From assembly GCA_003427395.1 (NCBI GenBank), contig BFEA01000288.1:605227-644526 (forward strand): 39,300 nt of DNA, in the 5' to 3' direction. Positions 1-8,906 of the stretch are shown one piece after another. The position numbers were made by a program, and so were the translations under genes. The notes below the pieces were generated by a model that searched no databases, was not told where the DNA came from, and saw nothing but the letters and a program-made list of their open reading frames with translations. Position 1 is the stretch's first letter; each line of letters begins with the position of its first letter. Source of the stretch: Chara braunii (lineage: Eukaryota > Streptophyta > Charophyceae > Charales > Characeae).

Positions 1-64
<64 letters not shown>
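1..64. repeat. (GA)n microsatellite in the 3' LTR
   Basis: An uninterrupted AG dinucleotide tract runs from the window start to about position 64. The matching tract in the 5' LTR lies at 11319-11386. The window edge falls inside the array, so its true length is unknown. Confidence 0.95.
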
Positions 65-66
<2 letters not shown>

Positions 67-495
67 TGACGAGGGAGGAAAATCAAAATAGAAGAGGAGA
101 AGGTCGGGGAAGACAGAAGTTCGGCGTTGCCGCCGTACACTCACGCCAGAAATACAGATCCGCAACAACAAAGGCGCATTCGCCGTTAATTCCAATATGG
201 CCCCGGGCCAATCACTCACTCAACTCCGATCATCAATCCTCATACCCGCACCGACGGTCCCAGTCGCCGCGTGCTAACTCCCACCACTGCGATCGTCACC
301 CCGCTTGATGTAAACTCGACTCGGCTAGCCCCGATCCCACAGTCCGTTGTGGCGATCAAGCGCGCAACCGGCCAGCCTATCGTCAGCTCGACAGGACTTT
401 CCGACTCGCATCACAACACTCTGTCTGGCCACTGCTTTCCGGAAGCTGGCTCAGGAGTCGAGAACGTAAGAGAGATTTGCGGACGCACTTGCGGG

Positions 496-502
496 TTTTA
501 TA
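496..502 (-). promoter_or_regulatory. TATA box of the 3' LTR
   Basis: On the minus strand this reads TATAAAA in a conserved context (cgcaacTATAAAAcccgc). The same motif is at the matching place in the 5' LTR (11816-11822) and in the solo LTR (21055-21061, TATAAAT). Conservation in all three copies, in element sense, supports it as the core promoter that sets the U3/R border. No transcript evidence is available. Confidence 0.6.
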
Positions 503-831
503 GTTGCGACAGGGGAGATGGAAGGGGGAGGAAGCGACGGGAAAGCTGAGGTGTAAGAGGAGAAGCAGGAGGAGAAGACTTTGAGAAGAATGCTCTACGA
601 ACGCCATGTTGATCCCTCGAAATTCAAGGTTCAACCAATCAGATTCACCGCGCAATAGGAAAGTCCTATTGATTCGCTCACCTGATTGGCGAGCGGGAGT
701 TATCGATGGATCGACCGGGCGTCATGCGCCAGACTCAGAGGGTGAGTGGAGAAAAGGCGCTAGTAGTAGCGCAAGACGGGTCCAAGATTCAGATGATCAA
801 GAAAGGGAAATGGGCGCGCAAAAAACAAGGC

Positions 832-833
<2 letters not shown>

Positions 834-891
<58 letters not shown>
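834..891. repeat. (GA)n microsatellite in the 3' LTR
   Basis: A GA array of about 55 bp. The matching place in the 5' LTR (12155-12181) has only a few GA units followed by a run of about 18 A, so this array expanded or decayed after the two LTRs separated. Confidence 0.9.
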
Positions 892-900
<9 letters not shown>

Positions 901-1462
901 GAAAAACAGTTACGGGGAGAGAGAAAAAGGAGGGAGAAGGGAAGGGAGGCGCGGAAGGGAGCGATGCGGGGGACAGAGAGGAGAAAGCTCTGCATACGCG
1001 GCGCTGTCAACAAAAAGAAAGAAAAAGGCACCGAAATAGTTACGGCTTGCTTCCATCCTAATTCAAAAATTGAAATCACCATATCCATGCGCGAAAAGCG
1101 ACGCGGGAAAAGAAAATCCTACGCCTATTCGTATTCACTCAAAACTCCGAGAGTTTTCCCCGACGCGCCCACGAACATACACACTCTCGAAAAGGACACG
1201 TCGAAGTTCCGCTTATCCGGGAATTCCCAATTGCCGAGCCCAATTCCCAGTGCGCTCGCTAAGGCGCACGTAAATTCCCATGTGTTTCCCGACTTTGCAA
1301 AAAGGAAAAACAGAACCCAGAAGTCGAAAAAGCTTTCAGAGAAGAAGACAAATGCGGCATCCGAAAACAAGAAATCGAAACGGGGTTTTTCTGGGGTTGG
1401 TATGATACAAGCAAAAGAAGGGGTATGAAAGATGGAACGGGTTCGGGAAGTGGTTCGTCACA

Positions 1463-1866
1463 TATGTGACGCGCAGGGGGTTCCAAAATTATGCGATCTC
1501 CTGATTGCATGTCATGGCGGAGGAGGAAAGAGAAGGGGGAGAACAGAGTGATGCATGAGGAACCAAACATATCAATCAGAGCTCCAGAAAGAAGCACAAG
1601 GAGTGGTAACTGAGCCGCGGATGAGATGGCGACAACATCCGTGGCAAGATCTCTGCGGCCCTGTCATATGCAACCCCCTGCCCTGTAGAGATCGTCCAGG
1701 TGACGCCATCACGGTTCACCTGATCTCCGTGTGCTCTGCACCCCAGCTCGTTGTTGTCCGTCGAATCAGAGCGTAGGTTGACGTCATCGTCGATGGCGTG
1801 ATCTTCGTGAAGCTTACTGATTCGTGCCGATGAAGAGAGGAGGGGGGGGGGTCACGTGAATGGGAT
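1463..1866. other. Gypsy 3' untranslated region, no clear polypurine tract
   Basis: This is the interval between the end of the third ORF and the 3' LTR. On the element strand I see no purine-rich tract next to the LTR, although one is expected as the plus-strand primer. Instead a 16-bp palindrome (CGTCACATATGTGACG, 1456-1471) straddles the LTR edge. A G-run near 1842-1852 is a C-run in element sense. I see no gene here. Confidence 0.5.
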
Positions 1867-3817
1867 CTACCGTCCAGTTGGAATAGGCCAGTAAAGACGG
1901 TACATGGAGGGGATCTCGCGGGGACGACGGGGAGGAAGTGGGGGTAGGAAGCGATTCATCCCTTCCATCGTCACCGGGAGCTCCTCATATCGGATGATCC
2001 GGTGGAAGTGGGCGAAATGATCGCCGCTGCAGGGAAGGGAAGCGAGGTAGTCGCGATAGAAGGAGGAGAGGGTGCGGAAAAGCGCCACTCGAAAGAACTC
2101 GAAGTGGCGGCAAGCGGGGATTGTCCTTGTGGCAACGCAGTAAACCTCTACCACGTTGCATCGCTCCCATGCAGCGCTGAACAACAAGAGGTGCCAGCAG
2201 AACGTGGGGCCAGCAGATTGAAGAGAGGGGTGGGGGTGGATGGTGGTGAGTAGGCGGGTAGAATAGAAGTCGCGGAAGAGNTGGGGAAGGAAGGGATGGG
2301 AAGGGAAGGTGACGGGGGTACGGATCTGCTCGAGGGTGAGGAAATCAAGGGGTCGGCGGGACAGCGTCCAAGGACGAAGGCCTATCGCCCACATCAGTAC
2401 GTGGGCAAACTGGGGGACGGGTGGGGTTGGAGGAGGAGGGGGATCGGCTCCGTCTCCGTCGCGCGGTACTTGAGGTGGTGGCTGCAGGGTCGCCATCTTC
2501 GGGCTTCGGGGGCTCCGAATCTCTGGTTGGATCGTTACCGATGCGCAGGCTAGCTTGGCTGGCGAATTCCAGCTGGCGCTTCCCAGTGGCAATTTCTTCG
2601 CGCTTTCGAGCCGCTTTCGGATCTTCTGCCTCCGTTCCTGTACGCGTCGCTTCCTCCGGCAAAGCTTCCCACTCAGATCCTGTTTCTTCTTCCTCCCCTT
2701 CTCCTTGGCTCAGCTCGCCCTCGCTATGTTCACTATAGCTTCCCTCCTCCGATGTTTCTTCGTCTTCGTCCTCTTCGTCGTCGTCGTCGATCACCACTTC
2801 CTCTGCCCTTGGATAGAAGGCGTTAGGGATGATATCGTACGGCTTCAGATACTCCTGCCGCGACGGTAGCGTATCCTCGTCCCTAGGTTCCTCCAAGCAC
2901 GTAGTCCACTGAAGGTACGGATCCAATGATCTCCAAAAATGTACGGAGCAGGACTGTCGTCACTTGTGAATAGATGTCGGGCGAGAGATCGTTTGCCAAT
3001 TGCACGATCGACGCGATGAGTTCCTGCACAATCAGATGTCGGCGCCCCGGCTGAACCGATCCAAAGAGAAAGCCAAGAAAATCACCCTCTGCGTTAGTCC
3101 TCCAAGCTTGGATGATTAGCAGCTCCGGATTTTCGATCCACGCAGGATGCCCGCTGGTCTGCGTCCACGTCACCTGTACTCTGGCCAAGCAGCCGCCAAT
3201 GTCCCGAATTGATAAGAGGGACTGAAAGAGGCTCGAACGAGAAGGAAAGAGAAGGGTGAAGATCGGATTGCCAGAAGGTGGGGAAGAGAGAGGGGAGACC
3301 AAAGATAGAGAGAGGAGCGAGAAGATCGGCGTGGTTCATTGGGGATGTGGGAAGGGGACGAGGGTTGGGATCGCAACGGGCTGCTCGCGCGGTGATCGGC
3401 GAATATCGCCAAGATCCGATGCAAGATCGGGATGAGGTTATACCCCTGTCGGGCGAGGACGTGCTGCCACACGTTGGCCACTTGCTCCGTCCACTCGCGC
3501 AGCGAGGTCAAGATCGCGGTATGCCACTGCGGATTGACCGAGCTGATGTCGCCGCTGAACGCCGCAACCGTGGTGACGTGGCTCGTTCTGGGACCTGCTC
3601 GCCGATGGACTGCAGTTACCTCCGCGAATACTATTGTGTGAGGACTTCCTTCGATTCGGATCGCGGCGGCGACACAGATACCTTCGCCGCAGAAGAATCG
3701 CATCAAACGCCGAAGATCCGCATTGAGCCGAGGGTGACAAACTTGCCGAATCTCTGAGATGTGGCCACGTGGCTGCAACAGCTGTGCGTCAAGAACCTGT
3801 TCCGTGATAAAACTCAT
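1867..3817 (-). pseudogene. Third ORF of the gypsy element, downstream of integrase, function unknown
   Basis: A coding-like stretch of about 640 codons lies between pol and the 3' LTR. It opens at an ATG (3817) that overlaps the pol stop as ATGA, as in coupled termination-reinitiation. It is read in four overlapping frames: 3817 to about 3330, 3302-2883, 2926 to about 2400, and 2592-1867, so at least three indels have broken it. In order the product shows a globular start (about 150 aa), a second globular part with a GHPAWIENPELL-like stretch, a very acidic segment (DDDDEEDEDEE near 2780), an Arg/Ser-rich and Pro-rich linker, and a C-terminal globular part rich in Phe, Arg and Cys (2400-1867). 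I see no signal peptide or strong membrane segment, so an envelope-type protein is not supported. I recognise no family. It could be a captured host gene or a lineage-specific accessory ORF. Confidence 0.55.
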
Positions 3818-5045
3818 GGCGAGGTGGGGGAGGATGTCGAAGGGCGAGAGGGAGAGAGCGGAGATAGGGTTAGATCGTCATCGTTCTCCTCGCTTTCCGA
3901 GGAAGAAGAGGGAGGAAGATCGGAAGGAGGAAGGAGACGGAGGTAGGAGGTATGCCGGACAATGGGGACAGAGCTATGGTTGGCACTAGCCTCAGGCGAG
4001 ATGTGCACCGTGTTGGCGCCGTTGGGTATGAGCTCGACAACGCGAAAACAACTAGAGAACTTGGGAGCGAGTTTCCGGTCGCGTGCACATTTACGTACCT
4101 GCACTAGGTCCCCTAATTTATATTGGTACTGGGGCCCAACATTTCCATTCCGAGCCTCGTAGCTACGGACCTGTCTACCGTGGGCCAGTTCGGTCATCCT
4201 TTGCCTTTTTCGGGCTAGCTTCGGAACGGTTCGTTCCATTAATTCGGTGTACCTTTTGGCCTTGGCCTTGAGAGTTGCACGCGTGTCTCTACCCCCTGCT
4301 TCGGCAATTTCCGAGTTACCCCGGTAATCGACACAGGGGAGGCTATTAGTTCGAAGCTGAAAAGGGGTAAACCCCGTGGACTCATGGGGAGTGACCCGGT
4401 GGATCCCGACGATCAGATATACGATCTCGGGCCAAGGACGCGTGTCATGTGCCGCTAAATTCCTGCGAAGGGCGGTTTTAATCATACGGTTGGCATTTTT
4501 GGCCAACCCGTTTGACTGGGACACGTGGGGTGCCGTATGTCGGAGCGTAACGCCCCTTCACGCAAGCAGTTCTTCTACCTCACCTTTGAATTCCGATCCA
4601 TGGTCGGTTAGAATTTCTTCCGTATCTAGATGGGTATAGAGGAATCGTTCGATGTACGTGGCTATTTCTGCGGCCTTTCAAGTCTTACAATGATAGACTT
4701 CGATGTATTTGGAAAAATGGTCAATTAAAACTAACAGGATAGAATATTCACAGCGGTTGGGCCAGGTGGCACGTCGATATCTGTCGTGTCCATACTGACA
4801 CGCTGGAAGGGACGCTCTACTTCCGTTGGTACGATCGTGTTTGGTTCCCGTATAGGGGCGCGATCAGCGGCACAGACCAGATAGTTAGCGACAATGTACT
4901 TGACATCATCTCGTATATTGGACCAGAACCATAGGTTCTGGTCTACAACTGCCTCTGTGACACATATTGCGAAATGAGCGGCCTGTTCTTCGTGAGCAGA
5001 TCGGATCCAATCGTATTCTGGAATGGATGGGGAACCGTCAACCAC
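3814..5045 (-). pseudogene. Integrase region of Ty3/gypsy pol (disabled)
   Basis: Integrase inserts the element cDNA into chromosomal DNA. Minus-strand reading gives an HHCC-like N-terminus (HEEQAAH, then a Cys near 4873 whose partner is Asp, so the CX2C pair looks lost). Next come the first catalytic Asp in VSMD (about 4790), the second in LTDHGSEF (codon 4603-4605), and the third-acid motif in SQSNGLAKNANR. In that last motif the catalytic Glu is Lys (codon 4500-4498). Two in-frame TGA codons (4678-4680, 4558-4560) and a frameshift near 4740 break the core. The C-terminal part (4524-3814, 236 codons) has a basic coiled region, then KLGDLVQVRK, matching the C-terminal DNA-binding fold of gypsy integrases, and a Ser/Pro tail. 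It ends in TGA overlapping the next ORF. Confidence 0.85.
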
Positions 5046-5542
5046 GAACCTGACCCGTCGGTTTTACGCTTTTCCAAGTGACCGTTGATCCATCGATAGT
5101 CCCGAGATCTCTTGGTCGCCCTACGTCTGTCATGTTTGGTGAGGTGGCCCAATGATAATCCCCCTAATTTTGCCAATAAAATTTTATCCGTCCAAACCTC
5201 CGCTTGACGGTATTTTTCGTCATATTCGGGGCCGTCCGTACGGGCGGCCTCGAATCGAACCTCCGTGGGGAGTTTGTTCGTTCTACACAGGGGGCACCTC
5301 CGTTCCTTGCTATTCGTTCGATATCGGACACAGGCCCCGTGCGCACGATTGACACACGTGGCACATTCCACCCAATCAACAAATCCGGTCTCGAAGGGAT
5401 GACAGTCGACCCCATAAACCCGTGCAATACACGTGCAAAAATAACAGAATTTATCGGGAAGGGTGGCGAAGAAAGCCGAGGAAGTGAGAGGGGCAGAATT
5501 AGTAGGAGAAGAAGGGGTTGCGGAGGCAGGTGGGGTAGTCAT
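4943..5542 (-). CDS. PHD-type zinc finger segment of pol, between RNase H and integrase
   Basis: An open frame of 199 codons, originally part of the pol polyprotein. The upstream frame (KWHED, then a TAA near 5590) links it to the end of RNase H. Residues 33-86 carry Cys33-X2-Cys36, Cys60-X2-Cys63-X4-His68-X2-Cys71, and Cys83-X2-Cys86, with Trp57 three residues before Cys60. This spacing fits a C4HC3 PHD finger, although the Cys36-Cys60 loop is long and holds extra Cys38 and Cys47. PHD fingers typically bind histone H3 tails. Here the finger may guide integration to particular chromatin; that is an inference. Residues after about 120 are the start of integrase (LGHLTKHDRRR). The real frame leaves this ORF near 5050 through a one-base deletion. 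A RING-like or other cross-brace finger is the main alternative. Confidence 0.7.
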   Translation of the reverse strand: MTTPPASATPSSPTNSAPLTSSAFFATLPDKFCYFCTCIARVYGVDCHPFETGFVDWVECATCVNRAHGACVRYRTNSKERRCPLCRTNKLPTEVRFEAARTDGPEYDEKYRQAEVWTDKILLAKLGGLSLGHLTKHDRRRATKRSRDYRWINGHLEKRKTDGSGSWLTVPHPFQNTIGSDLLTKNRPLISQYVSQRQL

Positions 5543-5612
5543 GATGACAGAGGAGGAGAGATGGGACTGACTTGTGGGAAGAGTAGAACAGACAAATTAG
5601 TCCTCGTGCCAC

Positions 5613-7379
5613 TTACTGCTTCGACAAAATCTCCACTTGGCCGTACCGGGGTCCAATCTCCTGTTCAGGTTCGTTCCACGGAATCACCTCCTCATTATTC
5701 GAAACTTTCTCAGGCCGGTGCAGCCGTGTTAGTCCGTCCGCATTCCCGTGTCTCTCGTGCTTCCGATGACGGATGTCAAAGTCCATGCTCTGCAGCACCG
5801 TTGCCCATCGCCCGATCATGCCAGAGTAATCTTTCGATTTCTTCAGAGCCAATGGAGGCTCATTGTCAGTTACCAAGGTGAACTTTCGCCCGTACAGGTA
5901 AGCACGAAAGTGACTCATTCCCCAGAGGGCCGCGTAGCATTCCCCCGTTGGAGCGGCGTAGTTGCGCTTGCAGGCGGGCACTGATTTGGACACATACTCC
6001 ACCACACTCTCAAGTCCGCTTGGTCCCACCTGGGCAAGGATCGCCGAAATCGCCTCTGGTTGCGAGTCAGTGATGAGAACAAAAGGTTTTTCGAGATCCG
6101 GTCTTATAAGGACCGGAGCCGAAATGAGAGCGGCCTTGAGTGTGGAAAACGTTTGATCGCACTCCGGCGTCCAGATCAACGGCTGATCCTTGCGCAGCAG
6201 ATTTATGAGGGGTCCCACAATCGCCGCGAAGCCCTTGATAAATCTTCGGTAGTACGAGGCTAGGCCCAGAAAGGCGCAAACTTGCGTGATAGTCGTAGGC
6301 ACCGGTGCGTCCCTGACAGCTGCCACCTTCTGCGGCTCCGGTTGGAGTTCCTTGTCTGTCACCACGTGCCCTAGGAAGGAAATGATGGTGAGGAAAAACT
6401 GACACTTCTCAAGCGCCACCTTGAAGCCCGCATCTCGTAACGCATGCAGTGCCCATTCGATGTGCTGCACGTGTCCCTCGTAGGAACTTGAATACACCAA
6501 GATATCGTCCATGTACACAATCACGCAATAGTTGATGATACTCTGCGCCAAACGAGTCTTCCTCACGAAATTCTGAAAAGCCATGTTCATGGCCCGCTGA
6601 AAGGTCGCGGGGGCATTGCAGATACCCATCGGACATCGAATCCACTGCCATGTACCTTCGAAAAGCACGAACGCTGTTTTCGGACGATCTTCCTCCCGAA
6701 CAAGAAGATGATGGAACCCATGACGAACATCAAACTTGCTGAAAAATCGAGCACTCTCAATCGCATCCAACAACTCATCAATCCGGGGGAGAGGGTATAC
6801 ATCTTTAATCGTGATATCATTCAATTTTCGGTAATCAATACAAATGTGAATCCCTCCGGCCTTTTTAGGCACGATCACTACAGGGAAAGACCATGGACCT
6901 ATGGCGGGTTCGATCCATCCATTAGCTTCGAACTCCTTAATCCGNTGAAAAGNGGCCGCTCTTTGAGCTNGCGAGTATCGGTAGGGAGCGCANCTAATGG
7001 GNGGATGGTCTCCCGTGAGAATGGNATGCTCGANCACATTAGTTACGCCGATGTCGTTGTCGTGTATGCTCAATACGTCTGCGTAACCGTTTAACACACG
7101 GATTAATGATTTCCGAAGCTCCGCGGGGACGTGACCTGGCAGGGTGATTGTTGATTCCCCGGAAATCTTAAGGGGCATATCGACCCAATCAATCGGCCGT
7201 TCCCGCCGATCATAGACACTAGGAAAAACGGAACTACTGGTGCGAACAGAGAAGATAATTGCTATCATATGGGACTCAGCGGAGCTGATCATCTCCGTTT
7301 TCTTAGTTTCAGCGTCAGTTTCTGAACCAACCGAGGTCGGTTCCACAGTTAGCACCGTTAGATCCGTTATTTCTTGCAT
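5613..7379 (-). CDS. pol: Reverse transcriptase and RNase H of Ty3/gypsy pol
   Basis: This part copies the element RNA into cDNA and removes the RNA strand. The frame is open from 7415 downward; the first Met is at 7379 and the product is 588 codons long. The RT shows the finger region (GWIEPAIGPWSFPVVIVPKK), IDYRKLND, the palm FSKFDVRHGFH, CPMGICNAPATFQ and the catalytic YMDD (residues 289-292, 6504-6515). The connection follows (FLGLASYYRRFIKGF). RNase H begins with TDSQPEAISAILAQ, then GECYAALW, VTDNEPP, and ends with GNADGLTR. About nine N bases at 6945-7034 hide finger residues. It is separated from the protease only by an in-frame TAA (7416-7418). It leaves frame at the C-terminus just before the PHD segment. 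Confidence 0.95.
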   Translation of the reverse strand: MQEITDLTVLTVEPTSVGSETDAETKKTEMISSAESHMIAIIFSVRTSSSVFPSVYDRRERPIDWVDMPLKISGESTITLPGHVPAELRKSLIRVLNGYADVLSIHDNDIGVTNVXEHXILTGDHXPIXCAPYRYSXAQRAAXFXRIKEFEANGWIEPAIGPWSFPVVIVPKKAGGIHICIDYRKLNDITIKDVYPLPRIDELLDAIESARFFSKFDVRHGFHHLLVREEDRPKTAFVLFEGTWQWIRCPMGICNAPATFQRAMNMAFQNFVRKTRLAQSIINYCVIVYMDDILVYSSSYEGHVQHIEWALHALRDAGFKVALEKCQFFLTIISFLGHVVTDKELQPEPQKVAAVRDAPVPTTITQVCAFLGLASYYRRFIKGFAAIVGPLINLLRKDQPLIWTPECDQTFSTLKAALISAPVLIRPDLEKPFVLITDSQPEAISAILAQVGPSGLESVVEYVSKSVPACKRNYAAPTGECYAALWGMSHFRAYLYGRKFTLVTDNEPPLALKKSKDYSGMIGRWATVLQSMDFDIRHRKHERHGNADGLTRLHRPEKVSNNEEVIPWNEPEQEIGPRYGQVEILSKQ

Positions 7380-7415
7380 CAGATTACGTACATCACTTAC
7401 CGGTGCCTCCGCTTC

Positions 7416-8264
7416 TTATTTAATCAAGGCGATGGTAGCTCCTGCCGTTAGTAACGATCTGGGCGAAAAAACAGAGACATCCAAATACTGTTCCGTTTGC
7501 TGATAACGCGTTCGTAAGGAGAGAGCTCCCTCGTATAAGGTGCGAGGGGGTTCCAAATCATCAGCCAGGTCGGATACTTGTAAGATAGGTTCCCCTAGCA
7601 GGAACGAAGGACTAACTTGAGTTATCGGAGGCGCAAGCGCGCTGTCTCCTGAATCCACGTGGAAACTTCGAGCAGGGTCGGGGCACACTTGGAATTCCTC
7701 GGGAATTTCGTGTTTGAAAAGTTCAACCAGGTGCTTCCATTCATCTTCGCTGGACAGCTCTTCTTTGTATTCCTGTTCCCTGATTCCATCACTGATATCT
7801 GAGGGAGAGCACTCCTCGGAATTAATGCATCGAATCATCCCAATTTGGGCCGAGTTAGGGACCCGTTTTATCGTTCGGGTGGAAACTCGCAAAGGGACAG
7901 TTTGAGGCTTTCCCCCAGTTTGTGTAAGCACCAATTGTTTCGAATCGAAATGCAGACGTGCGCCTACCGCCATCGCCCAAGGTAATCCCAACAACACAGA
8001 ATAGGAACGTACATCTATTACGAGCGCGTTAACAAGGACGTGTACTCGCCCGACTTTTACAGCCACGTTTTCAATAATGCCTACGATGTTCATTGCTTCC
8101 TCGTTGGCAGAGATATAGTTGTCTTTGTCGGATTGAGGAAGAATGGATCCAAGTCGTCCCGTCTTTTTGACAGTATCTAACGATATGGCCACTGCAGAAG
8201 ACCCCGTGTCGATAAGGGCATTAAACGGCTTGCCCCAAACTTCACAGTCACATTCCGCACTTTT
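7416..8264 (-). CDS. Aspartic protease region of gypsy pol
   Basis: This is the retropepsin-like protease that would process the polyprotein. The active site ALIDTGSSAVA is at 8196-8210 (DTGSS), preceded by VWGKPFN. The flap/second lobe follows, with a hydrophobic VLLGLPWAMAVGARL segment that corresponds to the usual ILGxPWL motif. A charged linker leads toward RT. It is bounded by TGA at 8265-8267 and TAA at 7416-7418; both are in the pol frame and each lies one transition away from a sense codon (CGA, CAA). The first in-frame Met is at 8192, just inside the active site, so this is not an independent gene but a piece of a broken polyprotein. Confidence 0.85.
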   Translation of the reverse strand, partial: KSAECDCEVWGKPFNALIDTGSSAVAISLDTVKKTGRLGSILPQSDKDNYISANEEAMNIVGIIENVAVKVGRVHVLVNALVIDVRSYSVLLGLPWAMAVGARLHFDSKQLVLTQTGGKPQTVPLRVSTRTIKRVPNSAQIGMIRCINSEECSPSDISDGIREQEYKEELSSEDEWKHLVELFKHEIPEEFQVCPDPARSFHVDSGDSALAPPITQVSPSFLLGEPILQVSDLADDLEPPRTLYEGALSLRTRYQQTEQYLDVSVFSPRSLLTAGATIALIK

Positions 8265-8621
8265 TCATAGTACCGACCGAGCTCGTACGAAGTGATCTTT
8301 TTCTGCTAAAGAGATCGCTGCTATACGTGCGGCTTCAGGTTCGGGTTCTTTTGTGTCAGGCTCGGGGGATGCAACTTCCTAGCTTCCTTCCTTCTTCTTC
8401 AACATCCGTTGTATGCGCTGATAGGTAAAGCGCTTTTGATGCTTCTGGCAATGTTGTAAAAGTTTATCGTACGCCGCTTCAGATATGGTGAGCAGATGTC
8501 CTACTGGGATAGGAACGCGAATATCTAGTTGCTTGAGCGTTTTCAATACATCAATGTCTCCTGTCCGAAACTGCGGTCTAGGATTGGATTCGTGATCGAC
8601 CCATTCGAGATCATCTGGGGC
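8265..8621 (-). pseudogene. Gag-pol linker of the gypsy element
   Basis: Translating the minus strand from about 8620 gives a continuous segment (APDDLEWVDHESNPRPQF, then VPIPVGHLLTISEAAYDK and a basic stretch), interrupted by in-frame TAG (8379-8381) and TGA (8265-8267). It joins the zinc-knuckle part of Gag to the protease in the same frame as DTGSS. I do not recognise a domain in it. It shows that gag and pol formed one long frame here. Confidence 0.6.
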
Positions 8622-8906
8622 CTATCGGATCGCTCTGATCATGCCTGCGAGATGGAGATACTCGAGAGGATCGACCACGTCAGCAGCGTCAGAGGAAGAA
8701 GCTCCCGAGGTCGACGCCGTTGCCATCGAAGGGGAAGGCTGCTCTGGGGCATATGCCATGAGTTCTCCTCCTTGGTCCGTATCCATCAAAGCGGCCACTC
8801 GTCCTTGATTTAAGGCCACGGGGGCCGCCGCAGGTGGGGGCTGACTACGCATTGGCTGCGAGCAGTCTCGGCCGAAATGTCCGGGCTGTTTGCAGTTAAA
8901 ACACTC
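8622..8906 (-). CDS. gag: Gag nucleocapsid: CCHC zinc knuckle and Pro/Ala-rich tail
   Basis: The minus strand encodes ECFNCKQPGHFGRDC (8903-8862), a perfect CX2CX4HX4C retroviral-type knuckle that binds the element RNA. It is followed by SQPMRSQPPPAAAP and a Ser/Thr-rich stretch to 8622. It is out of frame with the preceding capsid part (which stops at 8896), so a one- or two-base indel lies between about 8990 and 8910. Confidence 0.9.
   Translation of the reverse strand, partial: ECFNCKQPGHFGRDCSQPMRSQPPPAAAPVALNQGRVAALMDTDQGGELMAYAPEQPSPSMATASTSGASSSDAADVVDPLEYLHLAGMIRAIR

Larger units (their letters stand above)
1..1462 (-). repeat. 3' LTR (partial) of Ty3/gypsy element
   Basis: This stretch is a direct repeat of 11319-12737, about 95% identical by eye, and both lie on the same strand. 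The element's coding region is on the minus strand, so this is the 3' LTR. Its first base in element sense is at 1462, where it starts TGTGACGAACC. Identity with the other copy stops exactly there: both share CGTCACA on the plus strand and then diverge. The window begins inside the LTR, so roughly the last 1.2-1.3 kb (R/U5, including the LTR-encoded ORF) is missing. It contains two (GA)n tracts and a TATA box. Confidence 0.9.

Noticed and set aside
66-1428. Plus-strand open frames through the LTR (for example 606-1061, 706-1428) with long Arg/Glu repeats
   Set aside because: They are antisense to the element and their Arg-Glu runs are the (GA)n microsatellite read as codons. The matching frames in the 5' LTR are disrupted, so they are not genes.
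3278-3757. Plus-strand frame of 159 codons inside the third gypsy ORF
   Set aside because: It is a shadow on the opposite strand of coding-like sequence; the minus-strand translation has better composition and continuity with pol.
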